A stretch of DNA of 47,844 bases, from NCBI RefSeq assembly GCF_001953875.1, contig NZ_MQUR01000062.1:1-47844 (forward strand). The letters are read 5' to 3'. Position numbers and translations under genes: made by a program. This DNA comes from Streptomyces amritsarensis. Its GTDB lineage: Bacteria; Actinomycetota; Actinomycetes; Streptomycetales; Streptomycetaceae. The notes beneath the pieces are model-generated. The model did not search any database, was not told the DNA's origin, and saw only the letters and a program-made list of their open reading frames with translations. This document shows, piece after piece, positions 16,693 to 25,474 of the stretch (its first letter is position 1; each line of letters starts with the position of its first letter).

Positions 16693-17601
16693 ATGAACGA
16701 ACCAGCCAAGCTCATGTGGTGGCAGGGCAGCGTCGTCCCCGCCGGGGACACCGCCCTGACCCTCGCCAACCACAGCCTCCACTACGGGCTCTGCGTCTTC
16801 GAGGGCCTCTCCGCCTTCCCCTCCGGCCGGGAAGGCCACCACGTCTTCCGCCTGGAGGAGCACATGACCCGGTTCGCCGAGTCGTGCCGCCTGGTGGGAC
16901 TGTCGCTCGCGCAGTCCCCCGCCGAACTGGCCGCCGCCTGCCACGAGACGCTGACCGCCAACGGCCTGCGCCGGGCCTACCTGCGGCCCGTCGCCTTCCT
17001 CGGCGACGGGGTGCTCGGCCTGGCGGCGCCCGGCAGCGAGGCCCAGGTGGCGGTGCTGGCCTTCGACGTGTCGTCCTTCGACGCGGTGATCCGGGCGCAG
17101 CAGCCGCGGCTGACGCTGTCGCCGGTCGCCCGGCTCAGCCCGCACGCCTTCCCGACGAAGGCGAAGGTGTCCGCCGGCTACCTGGGCTCCCGGATCGCGT
17201 GGATGGACGCGCAGCGGCGCGGCTACGACGACGCCCTGCTGCTGGACGACACCGGGTTCGTCGCCGAGTGCACCGTGCAGAACGTCTTCGGCGTGCGCGG
17301 CCGCACGCTGCTGGTGCCCGACTCCCCCGCCGCGCTCGACGGGATCACCGTGGCCTCCGTGATCGAGATCGCGGGCGGTCTCGGCTACGAGGTGGACCGC
17401 GGTCCGCTGACCGCGGCCGCCCTGTCGGCCTGCGACGCCGTGTGCGTGGCCAGCACGGCCGGCGGGGTGCGCCCCGTCCGGTGCCTGGACGACACCGCGT
17501 TCGACACGGGCAATGCCGTGGTCGCCGAGATCGTGCGCGCCTACGGACGGGCCGAACTGGGCCTGCTGCCCGGCCGCGAGCGGTGGGCGGCCCGCCCGTG
17601 A
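16693..17601 (+). CDS. Class IV (branched-chain-like) aminotransferase
   Basis: The 302-residue fold-type IV PLP enzyme has WWQGSVVPAGDTALTLANHSLHYGL at the N-terminus in the pattern of BCAT family members, the probable PLP lysine in FPTKAKVSAGYLGS, and the ECTVQNVFGVRG motif. It most likely aminates the elongated 2-oxo acid to the final L-amino acid, proposed to be amiclenomycin. It could also serve the C3-shorter homologue. An AAGG sequence lies directly before ATG 16693. GTGA overlap with the next gene. Confidence 0.88.
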   Translation: MNEPAKLMWWQGSVVPAGDTALTLANHSLHYGLCVFEGLSAFPSGREGHHVFRLEEHMTRFAESCRLVGLSLAQSPAELAAACHETLTANGLRRAYLRPVAFLGDGVLGLAAPGSEAQVAVLAFDVSSFDAVIRAQQPRLTLSPVARLSPHAFPTKAKVSAGYLGSRIAWMDAQRRGYDDALLLDDTGFVAECTVQNVFGVRGRTLLVPDSPAALDGITVASVIEIAGGLGYEVDRGPLTAAALSACDAVCVASTAGGVRPVRCLDDTAFDTGNAVVAEIVRAYGRAELGLLPGRERWAARP

Positions 17602-18956
17602 GCGACGTACGCGTGACCGACCTGTACGACACCCTCCCCGCGCAGGTGTGCGACCGGATCGACGCGCTCGGGCGGGAGCACTGGCGGCGCGGGCACGCCG
17701 GTGTGCCCCGCCCGGCGGACTCCTGGTGCCCCACCCGGCCGCTGCTGCTGGACGCCGACGCGTACGCGCTGGTCGGAGCGGTCGCGGACCGGGCGGCGGG
17801 CCTGGTGCTCGACGCCTGTCTGCGCCGGGTGTCGACGGCCGGGGAACTGCTCGACGCGCTCTCCATGGCCCGGACGCAGTTCCCGCTGCTCGACCCGGCC
17901 GAACCGCTCACCGAACGGCTGCTGACCTCGATACGCGCCGACGTGATGGTCGAGCGCGGCGTTCCCCGGGTCGTCGAGCTCAACATCGACGGCGCGATCG
18001 GCGGAGCCATCGAGGCCGACCTCGTCGCCCGACAGTTCCAGGAGGTCTACTCGGGCGCACCCGGCGGGCAGGACCCGTCGGGGTGGCCGCTGCGCACACC
18101 GCCGTCCGCGGTCGACGCGTTCTTCACCGAACTGGTCTCCTTCCTCGGCCTGAGCGAGGGCGACTGCCTTGTCGTGCCCGTCTTCCGCGAGGACGGCCTG
18201 GACCACCTCGCGGACCTGGACGACTTCATCTCCTTCCTCGCCCCCATGGCCGAACGGGGCAAGGCGCACGGCATCACCGTGACCGGGTACCCGCTGGACG
18301 GGCTGACCCTCGACGACGGCCGGCGGCTGCGGGCCGGCGAGCACGTCGCGCACGGGGTGTTCCGGCTCTTCCTGCCGGTCGAGCAGGCCGGTGCGGGGCT
18401 CGACGCCCTGGGCGGGGCCCTGCGGGCGGGCACGGCCCGCATGTACACCCCCGAGGCGACCAGCCCCGTCAGCGACAAGCGGGTGCTGGCCTGGATCTGG
18501 GAGGACCTCGACCTGCTCGATCCGGCCGACCGCGACTTCGTACGCCGGCACGTTCCGTACACCGTGATCGCCGGGGCCGGCGCTCTGGGCCGGGACCGGT
18601 CGTCCCTCGTGCTCAAGCCCGGGGACGGCTACGGCGGCGCCGGGGTGACCCTGGGCCGCTCGGTGGAGCGGGAGGTGTGGCGGGAACGGCTCGTGGCGGC
18701 CGCCGCATCGGGGGACCACGTCCTCCAGCAGGTGGTGGACGGCGACCTCGTCACCTTCGAGTTCGCCCACGACACCACCGGGGAGATCCGCAGCGCCGCC
18801 GTCCCCTGTGTCCTCGGCCCGATGATGTACGGCCGCCGGCTCTCGGGGATCTACGTCCGGCACGCCGGTCCCCGACCGGGCGACCTCATCAACACCCATC
18901 AGGGCGCTGCCTCCAACAGCGTGCTGATCGTGGACAGTCCGACGGCCGGGCGGTGA
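17598..18956 (+). CDS. Circularly permuted ATP-grasp-like ligase (putative)
   Basis: The 452-residue protein has ATP-grasp hallmarks late in the chain: SSLVLKPGDGYGGAGVTLG (around 336-354) looks like the nucleotide-binding Lys/Gly-rich loop, HVLQQVVDG follows, and VVELNIDGAIGG near 115-126 is an acidic/Asn motif. The order suggests the circularly permuted ATP-grasp group. Such enzymes form carboxylate-amine bonds with ATP. A dipeptide ligase joining amiclenomycin to another residue is a reasonable guess. The substrate is unknown. The frame is open upstream, but GTG 17598 overlaps the aminotransferase stop (GTGA) and fits the operon pattern. Confidence 0.68.
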   Translation: MSDVRVTDLYDTLPAQVCDRIDALGREHWRRGHAGVPRPADSWCPTRPLLLDADAYALVGAVADRAAGLVLDACLRRVSTAGELLDALSMARTQFPLLDPAEPLTERLLTSIRADVMVERGVPRVVELNIDGAIGGAIEADLVARQFQEVYSGAPGGQDPSGWPLRTPPSAVDAFFTELVSFLGLSEGDCLVVPVFREDGLDHLADLDDFISFLAPMAERGKAHGITVTGYPLDGLTLDDGRRLRAGEHVAHGVFRLFLPVEQAGAGLDALGGALRAGTARMYTPEATSPVSDKRVLAWIWEDLDLLDPADRDFVRRHVPYTVIAGAGALGRDRSSLVLKPGDGYGGAGVTLGRSVEREVWRERLVAAAASGDHVLQQVVDGDLVTFEFAHDTTGEIRSAAVPCVLGPMMYGRRLSGIYVRHAGPRPGDLINTHQGAASNSVLIVDSPTAGR

Positions 18957-20227
18957 GCGCCGACGGGACGACCCGCGCCCCCACCCTGCTGGACCCGCTC
19001 CGGCAGCGGAACTTCCGCTGCCTGGCGGGCGGCCGCATGGCCACGTACTTCGCCAACGCCATGGCGCCGATCGTGCTCTCCTTCGCGGTGCTCGACCTGA
19101 CCGGTTCGCTGATCGACCTCGGGATCGTGGTCGGGGCCCGGTCGGTGGCCAACGTGGCGCTGCTGCTGTTCGGCGGGGTGATCGCCGACCGGCTGCCGCG
19201 CAGGCTGGTGCTGCAGGGTTCGAGCGTGGCGGCCGGGCTGGCCCAGGCCGTGATCGCGGCGAGCGTGCTGTTCGGCTTCGCCTCGATCCCGGTGCTGGTC
19301 GTCATCAGCGTGATCAACGGCATGGTGTCGGCGGTGTCCCTGCCCGCCGCGGCCGCCCTCGTGCCGCAGACCGTCCCGCACCGGATGATCCGCCCGGCGA
19401 ACGCGGTCGTGCGGATGGCCGTCAACGCCGGCATGGTCCTCGGCGCCTCCACCGGCGGCATCGTCGTGGGCCTCGCGGGACCCGGCTGGGGCATCGCCGT
19501 CAACGCGGCGGTGTTCCTGCTGGCGGGCCTGAGCTTCGCGGGCCTGCGGACGGCGGGGAAGCCCGCGGCGCCGGCCGGGACGGTCCGGCCGCTGGCCGAA
19601 CTGCGCGAGGGCTGGTCGGAGTTCACCTCCCGCACCTGGGTGTGGGTGGTCGTGCTGCAGTTCCTCGTCATCAACGCGGTGGTCGCGGGCGGACTCCAGG
19701 TCCTCGGGCCGACCATCGCCGACCAGTCCTTCGGGCGGACGACCTGGGGGCTGCTGCTCGCCGCGCAGACGGCCGGCGCGTTCGCGGGCGGCTTCATCGC
19801 CGCCCGCACGCAGCCGCGCCACGCCCTGCGGATCGGCGCGGCCGTGGGCGCGTTCGAGGCGGTGCCGCTCCTCGCCCTCGGGACGACCTCGCACGTCGCC
19901 GTGCTGGTGGTCGCGATGTTCATCAACGGTGTGGCACTGGAACAACTGGCCGTCGCCTGGGACGTCTCCCTCCAGGAGAACATTCCGCAGGAGAAGCTGG
20001 CCCGGGTCTACTCCTACGACGCGCTCGGCTCGTTCGTGGCCATCCCCGTCGGGGAGGTGGCCGCCGGCCCGATCGCCCTGCACGCCGGCATCGACACCAC
20101 CCTCGTCGCCGGCGCCGTCCTGGTCGTCGCGGCCACCGGCTTCGCCCTGTGCAGCTCCAGCGTGCGCCGCCTGACCGTCAAGCCGGCCGTGCCGCCGCAC
20201 CGGCCGGCCGGGGAGGTGCCCGCATGA
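18953..20227 (+). CDS. MFS transporter (EntS-like exporter)
   Basis: The 424-residue protein has about 12 hydrophobic segments, an N-terminal LDPLRQRNFRCLAGGRMATYFANAMAPI and the loop GGVIADRLPRRLVLQG typical of the MFS_3/EntS group that exports siderophores and peptides. It belongs to a different MFS subgroup from the two DHA1 proteins flanking the cluster. Its place within the biosynthetic operon, coupled by GTGA upstream and ATGA downstream, makes it the best candidate for export of the finished product. Confidence 0.85.
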   Translation: MSADGTTRAPTLLDPLRQRNFRCLAGGRMATYFANAMAPIVLSFAVLDLTGSLIDLGIVVGARSVANVALLLFGGVIADRLPRRLVLQGSSVAAGLAQAVIAASVLFGFASIPVLVVISVINGMVSAVSLPAAAALVPQTVPHRMIRPANAVVRMAVNAGMVLGASTGGIVVGLAGPGWGIAVNAAVFLLAGLSFAGLRTAGKPAAPAGTVRPLAELREGWSEFTSRTWVWVVVLQFLVINAVVAGGLQVLGPTIADQSFGRTTWGLLLAAQTAGAFAGGFIAARTQPRHALRIGAAVGAFEAVPLLALGTTSHVAVLVVAMFINGVALEQLAVAWDVSLQENIPQEKLARVYSYDALGSFVAIPVGEVAAGPIALHAGIDTTLVAGAVLVVAATGFALCSSSVRRLTVKPAVPPHRPAGEVPA

Positions 20228-21474
20228 GACCGACCACCGCCACCAGGGGGACCGCCATGCCGCACGACCTGCCTCTACTCGACAAACCGGGCTGGTACGG
20301 AGGGAAACCGTACCCGGCCGACGCCCTGGAGCACATCACCGCACTGCCCGCCCCGCAGCAGCCCGACTGGGCCGCACACGAGGACCTTCCCGCCGCCGTC
20401 CGGGACCTGCGCTCGGCGCCGGGGCTCGTCGGCCCCGGCGATGTCGACCGGTTCGGCCTGCTCGTCGCGGAGGCGGCGCAGGGCAGCGTGAACATCCTCC
20501 AGGCCGGCGACTGCGCCGAGGACCCGGCGGACTGCACGCCCGGGGCGGTGCGGGCCAAGGTCCGCATGCTCGACGCCCTCGCCGCCGCGTTCTCCGAGGT
20601 CACCGGCAGGCCGACGGTACGGGTCGGCCGTATGGGCGGACAGTACGCCAAGCCCCGCTCCAGGCCCACCGAGCGCCATCGGGGCCGGGAACTCCCGGTG
20701 TTCCGGGGACACATGGTCAACGGCCCCGAGCCGGACGCCGCCGCCCGCCGCCACGATCCGCGCAGGCTGACGGACTGCTACCGGGCGGCCCTCTCGGTGC
20801 ACGCGGCCCTGCGGCCGGACACCGGGTGGACCCGCGCCTCGACGTGGACCAGCCACGAGGCCCTCGTCCTGGACTACGAGCTGCCGCTGGTCCGCGGGGA
20901 CGGATCGGGGCGGGCCCTGCTGTCCTCGACGCACTGGCCGTGGATCGGTGAGCGCACCCGCTCCCCCCGGGGCGCCCACGCCCGGCTGCTGGCCACGGTG
21001 GACAACCCGGTCGCCTGCAAGGTCGGGCCGACGACGACCCGCGCGGAGCTGATGGAGCTGTGCGGGTTGCTGGACCCGGAGCGCAGGCCGGGCCGGCTCA
21101 CCCTCATCGCCCGCCAGGGGGCCGCCGCGGTGCGGCGCAGCCTCCCCCCGCTCGTGGAGTGCGTACGCCGGGCGGGGCATCCCGTGGTCTGGATGTGCGA
21201 CCCGATGCACGGCAACACCGTCACCACCCCCGCCGGCCGCAAGACCCGCCTCGTCGAGGACGTCGTCCGCGAGGTCCGCGGCTTCCGGCGGGCCGTGGAG
21301 TCCGCCGGCGGGACCGCGGGCGGACTCCACCTGGAGGCCACCGCGGACGACGTGTTGGAGTGCGTGGCCGACGCCGGCGGCATCGCCGGGCTGGAGGGCC
21401 GCGCCAGGCCCCTGTGCGACCCCCGGCTGAACCTGGAACAGGCCCTCACGGCCGTGTCCGCCTGGCGCCTGTGA
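20224..21474 (+). CDS. Class II DAHP synthase
   Basis: The 416-residue enzyme condenses PEP and erythrose-4-phosphate, the first shikimate step. Class II motifs seen are LQAGDCAE with a metal-ligand Cys, GRMGGQYAKPRSRPTE, TSHEALVLDYE, WIGERTR, VACKVGPTTT, WMCDPMHGNT and LCDPRLN. It is shorter than typical housekeeping enzymes (about 450 residues) and departs from them in places: FRGHMVNG where FRGDxVNG is usual, and IARQG where ITRMG is usual. A dedicated copy ending the operon probably boosts chorismate supply and may lack feedback control. An internal Met at 20257 is an alternative start, but ATG 20224 gives the ATGA overlap. Confidence 0.9.
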   Translation: MRPTTATRGTAMPHDLPLLDKPGWYGGKPYPADALEHITALPAPQQPDWAAHEDLPAAVRDLRSAPGLVGPGDVDRFGLLVAEAAQGSVNILQAGDCAEDPADCTPGAVRAKVRMLDALAAAFSEVTGRPTVRVGRMGGQYAKPRSRPTERHRGRELPVFRGHMVNGPEPDAAARRHDPRRLTDCYRAALSVHAALRPDTGWTRASTWTSHEALVLDYELPLVRGDGSGRALLSSTHWPWIGERTRSPRGAHARLLATVDNPVACKVGPTTTRAELMELCGLLDPERRPGRLTLIARQGAAAVRRSLPPLVECVRRAGHPVVWMCDPMHGNTVTTPAGRKTRLVEDVVREVRGFRRAVESAGGTAGGLHLEATADDVLECVADAGGIAGLEGRARPLCDPRLNLEQALTAVSAWRL

Positions 21475-21488
21475 GCCTGCCGACCGGT

Positions 21489-22190
21489 TCAACCCGTCCG
21501 CGGGGCGGCCGGCTCCGGCCGGATTCCGGCGGGGCCGGCCGGCACGACCACCGCGGCCAGGAGCAGTTCGGGGCCGGCGGTCCAGCGTCCCTCGTAGACG
21601 AGGGGCGCGGGCGGCTCCTCCCCCGCCCCTTCCACGATCTCGGCACGGAAGGTCCCGCCCGCCGGATCGAACGTGACCGAGGCGTCCCGGAAGCCCAGCC
21701 GGCGCCCGGCCATCGGGAACCACGCCTTGTAGACGGCCTCCTTCGCGCAGAACAGCAGCCGGTCCCAGTGCACCCGGGGGAAGTCCGCGGCGAGCGCGGC
21801 CAGCCGCTCGCGCTCCTCGGGCCGGGTGACGGCGCCCAACGTCTCACCGGGCAGCGCCGCATGGGGTTCTGCGTCGATCCCCAGGGCCCGCACGTGGACG
21901 CTGCGCGCCACGGCCGCCGCCCGGTATCCGGCGCTGTGCGTCATGCTGCCGACCACCCCGGGCGGCCACACCGGCGCCCCGCGCTCCCCGGGCAGGACCG
22001 GGACGGGCGGTACGCCGATGTCCGCGAGGGCCCGCCGGGCACAGTGCCGCACCGTCGTGAACTCCCGTCGGCGCCCTTCGTGGCGGGCCGGCCCGAGCGC
22101 TTCCGATTCCTCGGGAAAAAGGGTGGATTCGGGTACGTCGGCAAAGCTCTCGGCGCATGCGACGACGGCCGGAAGGATCAGTTCGAGCAC
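21489..22190 (-). CDS. 4'-phosphopantetheinyl transferase (EntD/Sfp-like)
   Basis: The 233-residue protein has the three PPTase motifs: GSMTHSAGY (around 80), LGIDAEPH and LLFCAKEAVYKAW, the acidic residues of which bind magnesium and CoA. It should install phosphopantetheine on the NRPS carrier domains and on the small ACP at 2406-2648. The start is GTG 22190. It is convergent with the 14-gene operon, only 14 bases away, and divergent from the P450 gene. Confidence 0.9.
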   Translation of the reverse strand: MLELILPAVVACAESFADVPESTLFPEESEALGPARHEGRRREFTTVRHCARRALADIGVPPVPVLPGERGAPVWPPGVVGSMTHSAGYRAAAVARSVHVRALGIDAEPHAALPGETLGAVTRPEERERLAALAADFPRVHWDRLLFCAKEAVYKAWFPMAGRRLGFRDASVTFDPAGGTFRAEIVEGAGEEPPAPLVYEGRWTAGPELLLAAVVVPAGPAGIRPEPAAPRTG

Positions 22191-22321
22191 GTCGGGACCC
22201 TAGCGACCGGAACGGTTCTTCCGCCATTTCTGCGGGTCACCGCGGCTGCTAGCGTGAGTCGGGACCGGCAATTGCACGCGAACGAAACCCACGAGTTCGT
22301 TCACCGAGGGGGATTTCCGCG

Positions 22322-23680
22322 ATGACCAGCGGTATCGATGATCTGCCCACTGCCTTATCGGCGCCCGTCACCGGTTCGACGAGGCGGCCGCCCGGCCCCC
22401 GACTGCCCGCTGTGGTCCAGACCCTGCTGTTCGCCCAGTACCGGCACCGGCTGTTCCCGTACCTCAAGCGCCGCCACGGGGACGTCTTCACGCTCCGCCT
22501 CACGGCCCCGACCCGCCATCTGGTGATCCTCACCAGGCAGGAGGACATCAGGACGGTCTTCGGCGGTCCGGTGGAGGTCCTGCACGCGGGCGAGGGCAAC
22601 GCGATCATGGGGCCGGCCCTGGGCGAGCACTCGGTGCTCCTCACCGACGAGGCCGAGCACCGCCGGTCCCGCCGGCTCCTGATGCCGGCGTTCACCGGCG
22701 CCGCGCTCGCCGGCTACCGGGAGATGGTCGGCGAGCTGACCCGGGCGGAGGTGGAGAGCTGGCCCGAGGGGACGGTGTTCGGTTCCCACGAGCGGATGCA
22801 GGCGCTGACCCTGGAGGTGATCCTCCAGGTGGTGTTCGGGGTGACCGACGAGGCCCGGCTGAGGCGGATGCGCCCGCTCGTGCGCGGCATCGCGGACATC
22901 GGTCCGGTCACCCTGCTCGGACTGCCCTACCCGCTCCTTGCCCGCTTCGGGCCGTGGCGCCGCCACATCGGGCTCCAGCGGAGGCTGGACGAGCTGCTGT
23001 ACGCGGAGATCGGCCGGCGGCGCCGGGCCGCGGACCTGCACAGCCGGACCGATGTGCTCTCGCGCCTGCTCCAGGCCGCTCAGACGGAGGAGGCGGGCGG
23101 CGGGTTCAGCGACGCGGAGCTGCGCGACCAGCTCATCACCCTCCTGCTGGCCGGGCACGAGACCACGGCCACGGGCCTGGCCTGGGCCCTGCACGAGCTG
23201 GTCCGCCGACCGGAGCAGCTGCGCCGGGCGCAGCGCGCCGCGGACGAGGGCGACGACGCGTACCTCACGGCCGTCGCCAAGGAGGCGCTGCGGCTCAAGC
23301 CGGTGGTGTACGAGGTGGCCCGGCAGCTCACGCAGCCGCTGACGGTCGGCGGCTACCGGCTGCCCGCCGGTGCCACGGTGATGCCCGCGATAGGCATGGT
23401 GCAGTCGGACCCGGCGTACCACGACCAGCCGGACCGGTTCCGTCCCGAGCGCTTCCTCGACGGCCAGCCGCCGGCCAACACCTGGATTCCGTTCGGCGGC
23501 GGCGCCCGTCGCTGCATCGGCGCCGGCTTCGCGCTGCTGGAGGCGACCGTGGCGCTGCGCGAGGTGCTCCGGCGCTACGAGATCCGGCCCGACCGGCCCG
23601 CTCCGGAGCGGCAGAAGGCCCACCACGTGACGCTGATCCCCTCCCGGGGCGCGCGCCTCGTGGTGAGCCGCCGCCGCTGA
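22322..23680 (+). CDS. Cytochrome P450
   Basis: The 452-residue P450 has the I-helix motif LAGHETTATG, the ExxR motif in KEALRLKP and the heme-binding loop FGGGARRCIGAGF with Cys398 as thiolate ligand. It starts at ATG 22322 after GAGGGGGA. It is monocistronic, convergent with the FAAL/NRPS operon and followed by a strong hairpin. Possible roles are tailoring of the peptide, or cleavage of an acyl chain to a pimeloyl unit in the manner of Bacillus BioI, which would link it to the bioF-KAS-ACP group. The second idea is speculation; no ferredoxin gene is adjacent. Confidence 0.9.
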   Translation: MTSGIDDLPTALSAPVTGSTRRPPGPRLPAVVQTLLFAQYRHRLFPYLKRRHGDVFTLRLTAPTRHLVILTRQEDIRTVFGGPVEVLHAGEGNAIMGPALGEHSVLLTDEAEHRRSRRLLMPAFTGAALAGYREMVGELTRAEVESWPEGTVFGSHERMQALTLEVILQVVFGVTDEARLRRMRPLVRGIADIGPVTLLGLPYPLLARFGPWRRHIGLQRRLDELLYAEIGRRRRAADLHSRTDVLSRLLQAAQTEEAGGGFSDAELRDQLITLLLAGHETTATGLAWALHELVRRPEQLRRAQRAADEGDDAYLTAVAKEALRLKPVVYEVARQLTQPLTVGGYRLPAGATVMPAIGMVQSDPAYHDQPDRFRPERFLDGQPPANTWIPFGGGARRCIGAGFALLEATVALREVLRRYEIRPDRPAPERQKAHHVTLIPSRGARLVVSRRR

Positions 23681-23722
23681 GCCTCCGCCGCCGAGCCGGC
23701 GGTCGAGCCGGCGGCCGGGCAC

Positions 23723-23757
23723 CCGCGGCCGCCCCGCACACCCCGGGGCGGCCGCGG
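23723..23757. terminator. Bidirectional terminator between convergent P450 and FAAL genes
   Basis: Positions 23723-23736 and 23744-23757 form a perfect 14-bp GC-rich stem with a 7-base loop. The hairpin sits between the P450 stop at 23680 and the FAAL-like stop at 23765, so it can end transcription from both sides. Confidence 0.7.
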
Positions 23758-23764
23758 TCCCGCG

Positions 23765-25474
23765 TCAGCGTGCGACTTCGGCCAGGGCCTCCATGCGGCC
23801 CGTCAGGTACCGCTCCCGGCACAGGCTGCGCTGGACCTTGCCGGAGGAGGTGCGCGGGATCGCGCCCTTGTCCAGGGCCACGACCTTGTCGGGTGCGTGG
23901 CCGAGGTGCTCGCGCAGCCGCTTCATCACCCGGGCGGCCACCTCCTGGTGGTCCGCCACGCCCTTGGCGGACTCGAAGGCCACGATCATGCGCTCGGTGT
24001 CGGGCAGGGCGAAGGCCGCGCACACGGGCCGTACGCCCTCCACCTTGGCGGCCACGTGCTCGTAGTCCTCGGGGTACAGGTTGCGGCCCGAGACGATGAT
24101 CATGTCCTTGATCCGGCCGCAGACGACCACGCCGCCGTCCTCGGTGAGGTAGCCGAGGTCGCCGGTGTGCAGCCGGCCGTCGCGCAGGACGGCCGCGGTC
24201 GCCTCCGGGTCCCGCCAGTAGCCCCGCATCAGGGAGGGGCTGCTCACGCAGATCTCGCCGACCTCCCGCTCGCCCCGCGGCGTGCCGTCCGCGTCCCTGA
24301 TCTCGACGCGGACGCCGGGCACCGGCGGCCCGCAGACCGCCAGCGCGCGGGCGTCCGGGGCGTCGGCGGGCACCGGGCGGGCGACACCGCCCGCCTGCAG
24401 GCCGGCCCGGGAGACGTGGTCCCAGACCAGCGGCCGCGTCGCCTCCCCCATGGCGACGGCGAGCGTCGCCTCCGCCATCCCGTACATCGGGGTCATCGCC
24501 TGCGGCCTGAGCCCGTAGGCGGATCCGGCCTCGACGAACTGCTCCAGCGTGCCGGCGCGGATCGGCTCGGCCCCGTCCCCGCACACCTCCAGGTGCGACA
24601 GGTCCAGGTCGCGCGGACGCAGCCGCATGCCCTCGGCGGCGAGGCCGTAGGCGAAGTTGGGGGCCACCGTGCTGGTGGCCCTGAACCGCGACAGGGCGTC
24701 CACCCAGGAGTCGGGGCGGGCCAGGAAGTCCTCCGGCGGCTGCAGGACGAGCTTGATCCGGTAGGCCATGCCGGCGAGCACCGAGATCAGGCCCATGTCG
24801 TGGTAGAGCGGCAGCCAGCTCACGTGCACGCTGCGGTCCCGCTCCAGCCCCAGCCGCTCGCAGCACACGGCGGCGTTGGTGAGCATCTGCCGGTGGGTGA
24901 GCGCGACCGCGCGGGGCAGGCCGGTGGTGCCCGAGGTGAACTGGAGGTACGCGAGGTCGTCGGGCCGGGTCAGGACCGGCCCGCCGATCCCCTCGCGCTC
25001 CGCCGCCAGCTCACCGCAGGTCAGTACGGGCCGGTCACCGGTGATCCGGCCGGTCACGAAGTCCCCGAAGGCGTCGGCCACCACCACGCAGCGCGCGTCG
25101 ACGTGGTCGAGCCGGCGGTTGACCTCGGCGACGAAGTCCGGCAGGTCCGACAGCCGGTGCGGCAGCGGCAGGATCACGGGTACGGCGCCCGCCCGCCAGG
25201 CGCCGAACAGGCTCAGCAGGAATCCCGGCGAGGTCGAGGAGACGATCGCGACGCGGTCGCCCCTGCCCACGCCCGCCCTGACCAGCCCTGCGGCCACCCG
25301 CCGTGCTCCGGCGGCGAGCAGTGCGTAGGGCAGCGGGCTCTGGTCGAGCTGCCGGCCCACGACGGTGATGCCGCGCGGGGTGGCGGCGGCGAGTTCCAGC
25401 GCCTCGGGCACGGTCACCGCGCCGAACATGTCCTCGGGACGCGGGTGGTCCATGGTCGTGTCGTCCCCGTTCAT
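23765..25474 (-). CDS. Fatty acyl-AMP ligase-like (FAAL) adenylating enzyme
   Basis: The 569-residue ANL-family enzyme has FTSGTTGLPRAVALTH (P-loop region), SWLPLYHDMGLI and APNFAYGLA, two stretches typical of FAALs, then LHTGDLGYL and the C-terminal GRNLYPEDYE with Lys in TSSGKVQRS. FAALs activate a carboxylic acid as the adenylate and pass it to a carrier protein. The likely acceptor is the N-terminal carrier domain of the NRPS, whose stop overlaps this ATG (ATGA at 25471-25474). The frame is open upstream, but those codons lie inside the NRPS gene. The acid is unknown; it need not be a long-chain fatty acid. Confidence 0.85.
   Translation of the reverse strand: MNGDDTTMDHPRPEDMFGAVTVPEALELAAATPRGITVVGRQLDQSPLPYALLAAGARRVAAGLVRAGVGRGDRVAIVSSTSPGFLLSLFGAWRAGAVPVILPLPHRLSDLPDFVAEVNRRLDHVDARCVVVADAFGDFVTGRITGDRPVLTCGELAAEREGIGGPVLTRPDDLAYLQFTSGTTGLPRAVALTHRQMLTNAAVCCERLGLERDRSVHVSWLPLYHDMGLISVLAGMAYRIKLVLQPPEDFLARPDSWVDALSRFRATSTVAPNFAYGLAAEGMRLRPRDLDLSHLEVCGDGAEPIRAGTLEQFVEAGSAYGLRPQAMTPMYGMAEATLAVAMGEATRPLVWDHVSRAGLQAGGVARPVPADAPDARALAVCGPPVPGVRVEIRDADGTPRGEREVGEICVSSPSLMRGYWRDPEATAAVLRDGRLHTGDLGYLTEDGGVVVCGRIKDMIIVSGRNLYPEDYEHVAAKVEGVRPVCAAFALPDTERMIVAFESAKGVADHQEVAARVMKRLREHLGHAPDKVVALDKGAIPRTSSGKVQRSLCRERYLTGRMEALAEVAR

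Noticed and set aside
16693..17601. 4-amino-4-deoxychorismate lyase (PabC), also a class IV PLP enzyme
   Set aside because: The N-terminal and EC(T)VQNVF motifs fit BCAT-like enzymes better, and a lyase would destroy the intermediate. Not fully excluded without alignment.
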